Assembly: GCA_037446115.1 (NCBI GenBank)
Contig: JBBIJF010000050.1
Location: 1-18,307 of the forward strand
DNA: 18,307 nt
From: JANWXD01 sp037446115
GTDB taxonomy: Bacteria > Acidobacteriota > Terriglobia > Bryobacterales > Bryobacteraceae
Direction of reading: 5' to 3'
Part shown: positions 14,459 to 18,307 of the stretch, piece after piece
How the letters are laid out: every line of letters starts with the position of its first letter
Position numbering within the stretch: the stretch's first letter is position 1
Program-made: the position numbers and the translations under genes
The notes under the pieces: generated by a model
The model's database searches: none
What the model was told of the DNA's origin: nothing
Seen by the model: the letters and a program-made list of their open reading frames with translations, nothing else

Positions 14459-15046
14459 ATGAAACGGCTGATGGCGGCAACAGCAGGTATCGCCTTGACG
14501 GCGACCGGCGCGTGGTTGGTGAGCGTGGCCCGCGAAATTCGCCGCCAGTCGGCCACGGACGAGGCACGGCCCGCAGATGTGATTGTGATTTTGGGGGCGG
14601 CGGAATATCGCGGGCGGCCGTCGCCGGTCTACCGTGCGCGCCTGGATCACGGTCTCGAACTCTACCGCAAAGGTCTCGCACCCCGGATCATCACTACGGG
14701 CGGGGCGGGCGGAGATCCGCATTTCACCGAGGGCGGAGTAGGACAGGCGTACCTTACCGAGCGCGGCGTTCCCTCCGAGGTGATCACGGCCGAGCAGGAG
14801 GGTAGCACCACGGCGGAAAGCCTTGCGGCCGTGGCCGAGATCATGCGGCGCATGGGGCTGTCTTCCTGCATCGTCGTCAGCGACGGCTACCATATCTTCC
14901 GGGCCAAGAAGATGCTGGAGTCGCTCGGCCTCAAGGTATATGGGTCGCCGCGGCCTTCCCCGTCGGGGCGCCGTAGCGCTTCCTGGTGGGTGTATTTGCG
15001 ACAGTCGGCTGCTTACCTACTGTGGAGTCTCGGGATCCGAATCTGA
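14459..15046 (+). CDS. YdcF-family (DUF218) membrane-anchored protein
   Basis: A 195-residue protein of the YdcF/DUF218 family. An N-terminal hydrophobic segment (about residues 4-22, LMAATAGIALTATGAWLVS after Met-Lys-Arg) should act as a membrane anchor or uncleaved signal. The DUF218 domain follows: ADVIVILGAAEYRGRPSPVYRARLDHGLELY, then RIITTGGAGGDPHFTEG, AYLTERGVPSEVITAE, GSTTAESLAAVAEIM and CIVVSDGYHIFRAKKMLESLGL. This Rossmann-like family includes SanA and ElyC, linked to envelope integrity and peptidoglycan or vancomycin phenotypes, but the reaction is unknown. A hydrophobic C-terminal SAAYLLWSLGI may also contact the membrane. It is divergent from the RNA methyltransferase gene (69 bases) and convergent with the LytTR regulator (19 bases). 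No clear ribosome binding site precedes the ATG. Confidence 0.9.
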   Translation: MKRLMAATAGIALTATGAWLVSVAREIRRQSATDEARPADVIVILGAAEYRGRPSPVYRARLDHGLELYRKGLAPRIITTGGAGGDPHFTEGGVGQAYLTERGVPSEVITAEQEGSTTAESLAAVAEIMRRMGLSSCIVVSDGYHIFRAKKMLESLGLKVYGSPRPSPSGRRSASWWVYLRQSAAYLLWSLGIRI

Positions 15047-15065
15047 GCCCGGCCCGGGGCCAGCT

Positions 15066-15821
15066 TTAAAGTTTCAACAGAGCCCGGAGGCGCTTGGTCT
15101 GCACACGGCTCACCGGAATTTCCGTCTGCCGTTTATCGTTCATGCGCAACTGATAACTGGACTTGAACCACGGGATCACTTCCTTGATGTGGTTGATGTT
15201 CACAAGGTAGGAGCGATGCACGCGCCAGAAGGTCTCCGGGTCCAGGCTCGCCTGCAGCTCCTCGATGGTGCGGTAGTTCGAATAGCCCTCAAGCGCCGTC
15301 GTCACAATCGTGATGAGGCCGTTATTGATGGTGGCGTAAATGACGTCCTGGGCGTCCACGATAAAATTCCGGCTGCCGCTCTTGACCAGAAGCTTGGTGC
15401 GATGCGGGCGGACGGGTTGGGGCGGAACGACGTGCGCCGCCCGGTGGCGGTCCTGAAAGGCCCGCCGCACCCGCTCCATGGTTTCGGCGAGACGCTCTTT
15501 GTTGACGGGCTTGAGCAGGTAGTCGGTGGCCTCCAGCCGAAACGCCTCCACGGCGTACTGATCGTACGCGGTGGCAAGCACAAAATGCGGCAGCGGGAGT
15601 TTCTTTTCGCGCACCTGGCGGATCACCCCCATACCGTCCAGACCGGGCATCTGCACGTCCAAAAACACGAGGTCCGGCTCGTGTTCTTCGATGAGTTTCA
15701 ACGCCTCCAGGCCGTTGGCGCCCGTGGCCACGACTTCGACCTCCGGGAACTCACGGAGCAGGTAAGCGAGCTCCTCGCAGGCCAGTTGCTCGTCGTCTAC
15801 GACCAAAGCCCGAATGGTCAT
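15066..15821 (-). CDS. LytTR-family response regulator
   Basis: A 251-residue two-component response regulator of the LytR/AlgR type. The N-terminal receiver (about 1-120) has the acidic pair Asp9-Asp10 (VVDDEQ), phosphoacceptor Asp55 (DLVFLDVQMPGLDG), Thr84 and Lys104 (YLLKPV). After a proline-rich linker, the LytTR DNA-binding domain (about 140-251) has LLVKSGSRNFIVDAQDVIYA, the YRTIEELQASLDPETFWRVHRSYLVNINHI motif and a final EIPVSRVQTKRLRALL. It should be an active transcription factor when phosphorylated. No histidine kinase is adjacent, so the partner is elsewhere. ATG 15821 is used because it places the conserved Asp pair at the family position; ATG 15839 adds six residues and is equally open. 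A TATACT -10 element lies just upstream. It is convergent with ydcF and divergent from ino1. Confidence 0.92.
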   Translation of the reverse strand: MTIRALVVDDEQLACEELAYLLREFPEVEVVATGANGLEALKLIEEHEPDLVFLDVQMPGLDGMGVIRQVREKKLPLPHFVLATAYDQYAVEAFRLEATDYLLKPVNKERLAETMERVRRAFQDRHRAAHVVPPQPVRPHRTKLLVKSGSRNFIVDAQDVIYATINNGLITIVTTALEGYSNYRTIEELQASLDPETFWRVHRSYLVNINHIKEVIPWFKSSYQLRMNDKRQTEIPVSRVQTKRLRALLKL

Positions 15822-15848
15822 CGTCGCCGTGTCGGTCATCGAAGTGTT

Positions 15849-15857
15849 AGTATAACA
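15849..15857 (-). promoter_or_regulatory. Extended -10 of the LytTR gene, overlapping an opposite -10
   Basis: On the minus strand TGTTATACT (15849-15857) is an extended -10 for the response regulator, with a predicted start near 15842. On the plus strand the same bases read TATAAC (15851-15856), a five-of-six -10 directed at ino1. The two overlap by four bases, so one melted region could serve both directions. No good -35 is seen on either side. Confidence 0.45.
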
Positions 15858-15917
15858 TCGGGCCTGCGCGGGCGTCCTGATGGGGAAGGCCGGGTGCGCG
15901 CAAGCCTACTTTCGTCC

Positions 15918-15923
15918 GAGGAG
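15918..15923 (+). promoter_or_regulatory. Ribosome binding site deciding the ino1 start
   Basis: GAGGAG lies ten bases before the TTG at 15934. No comparable site precedes the in-frame ATG at 15880, which is why the shorter TTG-started protein is preferred. Confidence 0.5.
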
Positions 15924-15933
15924 AAACGAACAG

Positions 15934-17253
15934 TTGCCAGGCAAAGACAACGTCCGGATCGCTGCGGCTGAAGGAAAACTTGGAGTGCTGATCCCCGGGA
16001 TGGGAGCCGTGACTTCGACTTTTATCGCCGGGGTGGAAGCCGTCAAGGCCGGCTGGGCGCTGCCCGTCGGGTCGCTGACGCAGATGGCCACGATCCGATT
16101 GGGAAAACGGACCGAAGGACGCAGTCCGCGCATCAAGGACTTCGTGCCTTTGGCCCGGCTCGAGGATCTGGTCATTGGAGGCTGGGACATTTTCGAAGAC
16201 AGCGTGTATGAGGCGGCTCTGAAGGCGGGGGTGCTCGAACGGGAGCACCTCGAGCGCGTCCGGGAACCGCTTCAGGCCATCAGGCCGATGAAGGCGGTCT
16301 TCGACCCGAACTACGTGCGGCGCCTCAACGGCCCTCACGTCAAGCAGGGGCGCAACAAGATGGAGCTGGCCGAGATGCTCATGGACGATATCGAACAGTT
16401 CCGGTCCTCGCGCGGCGCGGCGCGACTGGTGATGATCTGGTGCGGTTCGACCGAGGTTTACCACAAGCCCACGGCGGTCCACCAGACGCTCAAAGATTTC
16501 GAATGTGGGCTCCAGAAAAACGATCCCGATATTGCACCGAGCCAGATTTACGCCTACGCGGCGCTAAAACTGGGAGTCCCGTTTGCCAACGGGGCGCCGA
16601 ACCTGACCGTGGACATCCCCGCGCTTTTAGAACTGGCGCGGGAACGCAACGTACCGGTGTGCGGCAAGGATTTCAAGACCGGCCAGACCTTCATGAAGAC
16701 GGTGATCGCCCCGGCGCTCAAGGCGCGGATGCTCGGCCTGACGGGCTGGTTCTCCACGAACATTCTGGGCAACCGGGACGGTGAAGTGCTCGACGACCCC
16801 GGTTCGTTTCGGACGAAGGAAGAAACCAAACTATCGGCGCTTGAGTATATTCTCCAGCCGGAGCTATATCCAGAGCTATACAAGAACTTCCACCATGTGG
16901 TGCGGATCAACTATTACCCGCCCCGCGGCGATTCCAAGGAAGGCTGGGACAACATTGACATCTTCGGGTGGATGGGCTACCCGATGCAGATCAAGATTGA
17001 CTTCCTGTGCCGGGACTCGATTCTGGCTGCCCCATTGGTTTTGGATCTGGTGCTGTTCCTGGACCTGGCCCAGCGTGCAGGCATGCGGGGCATTCAGGAA
17101 TGGCTTTCCTTCTATTTCAAGGCGCCCATGACCGCCCCGGGCCTCTATCCGGAACACGATCTGTTCATCCAGCTGATGAAACTGAAGAACACGCTGCGGT
17201 GGATGAGGGGTGAAGATCTGATCACCCACCTCGGTCTGGAGTATTACGACTGA
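15934..17253 (+). CDS. ino1: myo-Inositol-1-phosphate synthase
   Basis: A 439-residue NAD-dependent myo-inositol-1-phosphate synthase, converting glucose 6-phosphate to 1D-myo-inositol 3-phosphate, the entry to inositol lipids and other inositol compounds. The Rossmann nucleotide loop is GVLIPGMGAVTSTFIAGV (about 17-34). Catalytic-domain signatures are GKDFKTGQTFMKT with Lys245, Asp246 and Lys248; GWFSTNILGNRDG (about 271-283), the equivalent of the eukaryotic GWNSTNHLGN-NDG; and KIDFLCRDSILAAPLVLDL with Lys354, Asp361 and Ser362. The N terminus is shorter than in the eukaryotic enzyme, which fits the bacterial/archaeal type. The start is placed at TTG 15934 behind GAGGAG; the open frame extends to ATG 15880, which would add 18 unconserved-looking residues. 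The SDR gene follows after 10 bases and is probably co-transcribed. Confidence 0.93.
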   Translation: MPGKDNVRIAAAEGKLGVLIPGMGAVTSTFIAGVEAVKAGWALPVGSLTQMATIRLGKRTEGRSPRIKDFVPLARLEDLVIGGWDIFEDSVYEAALKAGVLEREHLERVREPLQAIRPMKAVFDPNYVRRLNGPHVKQGRNKMELAEMLMDDIEQFRSSRGAARLVMIWCGSTEVYHKPTAVHQTLKDFECGLQKNDPDIAPSQIYAYAALKLGVPFANGAPNLTVDIPALLELARERNVPVCGKDFKTGQTFMKTVIAPALKARMLGLTGWFSTNILGNRDGEVLDDPGSFRTKEETKLSALEYILQPELYPELYKNFHHVVRINYYPPRGDSKEGWDNIDIFGWMGYPMQIKIDFLCRDSILAAPLVLDLVLFLDLAQRAGMRGIQEWLSFYFKAPMTAPGLYPEHDLFIQLMKLKNTLRWMRGEDLITHLGLEYYD

Positions 17254-17263
17254 GGAAAAGCCG

Positions 17264-18238
17264 GTGAACGTTCTGGTCATCGGGGGCACCCTGTTTATCG
17301 GCAGGCGGCTGGTGGCTCGGCTGCTGGAACGGGGGCACGACGTCACGGTCTTACACCGGAAGACCTCTCACGATCTGGGTCCCAAAGTGCGGAATCTGGT
17401 GGCGGACCGCAATGATCCGGCGGCCATGCGCGCCGTGCTTCGGAACCGGGGCTTCGACGTTGTCTTTGACAATGTCTACGACTGGCAGCGTGGAACAACG
17501 GCGGCGCACGTGGAAGCCACAGTCCGTGCCTGCGGCCCGGGCCTTCAGCGTTACGTGTTCATGTCCAGCGTGGCGGCATACGGCGAAGGGTTAGATCATC
17601 GCGAGGAAGACAACCTGGCGCCGGAAGACCATCCCGAGCCGTATGTGCGCAATAAGGCCTCGAGTGAGCGCATGCTGTTCCGCCTGCACCGGGAGGAAGG
17701 AGTCCCGGCGGTTACCTTGCGCCCGCCTTTCGTGTACGGACCGGACAATCCCTTCTACCGCGAAGCCTTTTTTTGGGACCGGATGCGGGACGGCCGGCCG
17801 ATCATCGTGCCGGAGCGTGGCGAGCGCTGGATGCAGTTTGTCTACGTGGATGATCTGGTTTGGGTTTGCCTGAAGGTGCTCGAGGACTCCGGCTCCGCCG
17901 GGCATGCCTTCAACGTGGCCAATCCTCGGCCGGTGACACAGCTGGAGGCGGTGTCGGCGATGGCACGTGCGGCCGGCGCGGAGCCTGAACTGGTTTTTGC
18001 GCCCCGACGCAAGATCCTGGAAGCCGGAGGCCGGATTCTCGGTACAAACCTCTACTTTGGCGAGTACTTCGATCTGCCACCGATCACAATGCGAACAGAA
18101 AAGGTGGAGCGCATGCTCGGCTTCCGCGCAACGCCCTTCGAGGAAGGGTTGCGCCGGACCTATGAATGGTACAAGAGTCGGCCTCCTCGGCGTCCGGATT
18201 ACACCTTCGAGGACCGGCTTGTTGCGCTGCTTCGCTGA
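17264..18238 (+). CDS. Extended SDR, NAD-dependent epimerase/dehydratase-like protein
   Basis: A 324-residue extended short-chain dehydrogenase/reductase. The NAD(P)-binding motif is at the extreme N terminus (VLVIGGTLFIGRRLV, G7-G8-x-x-x-x-G13). Further hallmarks are FMSSVAAYGEG (the catalytic Ser/Thr strand), YVRNKASSE with Tyr127 and Lys131 forming the YxxxK pair, LRPPFVYGPDN and FVYVDDLVWVCL, with HAFNVANPRPVT near the end. The N terminus resembles the CSP41/isoflavone-reductase-like branch as much as UDP-glucose 4-epimerase, so the substrate (nucleotide sugar or other) is not certain. The GTG start at 17264 has GAGGA seven bases before it, overlapping the ino1 TGA, so the two genes are likely coupled. 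This suggests a role in using inositol phosphate or making the sugar part of an inositol glycolipid, which is an inference. Confidence 0.9.
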   Translation: MNVLVIGGTLFIGRRLVARLLERGHDVTVLHRKTSHDLGPKVRNLVADRNDPAAMRAVLRNRGFDVVFDNVYDWQRGTTAAHVEATVRACGPGLQRYVFMSSVAAYGEGLDHREEDNLAPEDHPEPYVRNKASSERMLFRLHREEGVPAVTLRPPFVYGPDNPFYREAFFWDRMRDGRPIIVPERGERWMQFVYVDDLVWVCLKVLEDSGSAGHAFNVANPRPVTQLEAVSAMARAAGAEPELVFAPRRKILEAGGRILGTNLYFGEYFDLPPITMRTEKVERMLGFRATPFEEGLRRTYEWYKSRPPRRPDYTFEDRLVALLR

Positions 18239-18257
18239 GTACCGCACCCGGCCCGCG

Positions 18258-18301
18258 GCCGAGCGGTAAACACCACCGGCGAGCCGCAGGCCGCCGAGCG
18301 G
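18258..18301 (+). repeat. Direct copies of GCCGAGCGG after the SDR gene
   Basis: GCCGAGCGG occurs at 18258-18266 and again at 18293-18301 in the GC-rich tail after the SDR stop. The 69 bases after the gene hold no ORF start or clear terminator that I can support. Two short copies in such a GC-rich stretch may be chance. Confidence 0.2.
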
Positions 18302-18307
18302 CACTCA

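Noticed and set aside
15048..15062. GC-rich palindrome GGCCC-G-GGGCC between ydcF and the LytTR gene as a bidirectional terminator
   Set aside because: The central spacer is a single base, so the hairpin would have to open its own stem, and no T-run follows. It is more likely a GC-rich coincidence.

Overview
The window is about 18.3 kb of GC-rich bacterial chromosome with dense protein coding. No rRNA, tRNA, CRISPR array, insertion sequence or phage gene was recognised. The best lineage clue is the C-terminal domain of the truncated first gene. It matches the Solibacter-type C-terminal domain (TIGR03437-like: an NGASFE...VSPGAWVSIFG start, an FGTGFGP core, and a C-terminal GLYQFNLVVP strand), which is typical of Acidobacteriota of the Solibacteres/Bryobacterales group. 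The placement is an inference from domain content and GC-rich codon use, not from a search.

Layout. (1) 1-1040 (+): 3' part of an endonuclease/exonuclease/phosphatase-like protein fused to a Solibacter C-terminal domain. (2) 1023-2223 (-): three small genes, running from a 122-residue unknown, through a membrane-anchored FxLYD-like protein, to a DUF167/YggU protein. (3) 2313-5118 (+): complete lutABC, an iron-sulfur L-lactate oxidation system, divergent from block 2. (4) 5122-14389 (-): a 9.3 kb run on one strand. In transcription order it holds a TrmH/SpoU RNA methyltransferase, rarA, a small PilZ protein, an exported methyltransferase-like protein, clpB and lon. The first pair overlaps by ATGA, and clpB/lon puts the disaggregase and the ATP-dependent protease together as a protein quality-control unit. 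(5) 14459-15046 (+): a YdcF/DUF218 membrane-anchored protein. (6) 15066-15821 (-): a LytTR response regulator with no histidine kinase in view. (7) 15934-18238 (+): bacterial myo-inositol-1-phosphate synthase followed after 10 bases by an extended SDR (sugar-nucleotide epimerase/dehydratase-like), probably one operon.

Non-coding signals. clpB has a good sigma70-type promoter whose -35 box is covered by a perfect TGACAT-N4-ATGTCA palindrome, a candidate heat-shock operator. The clpB-lon gap contains a 7-bp GC-rich stem-loop and a possible 25-codon leader ORF that overlaps the clpB stop as ATGA and the lon start as GTGA. The LytTR/ino1 gap has overlapping, oppositely oriented -10 elements, and lutA has an extended -10 so close to its ATG that the leader would be almost absent. 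Non-ATG starts are common (lon, pilZ-like, ino1, SDR, DUF167, FxLYD-like and the methyltransferase-like gene). No gene here is a clearly new system. The clpB-lon leader, the clpB operator and the exported methyltransferase-like protein are the most interesting candidates.
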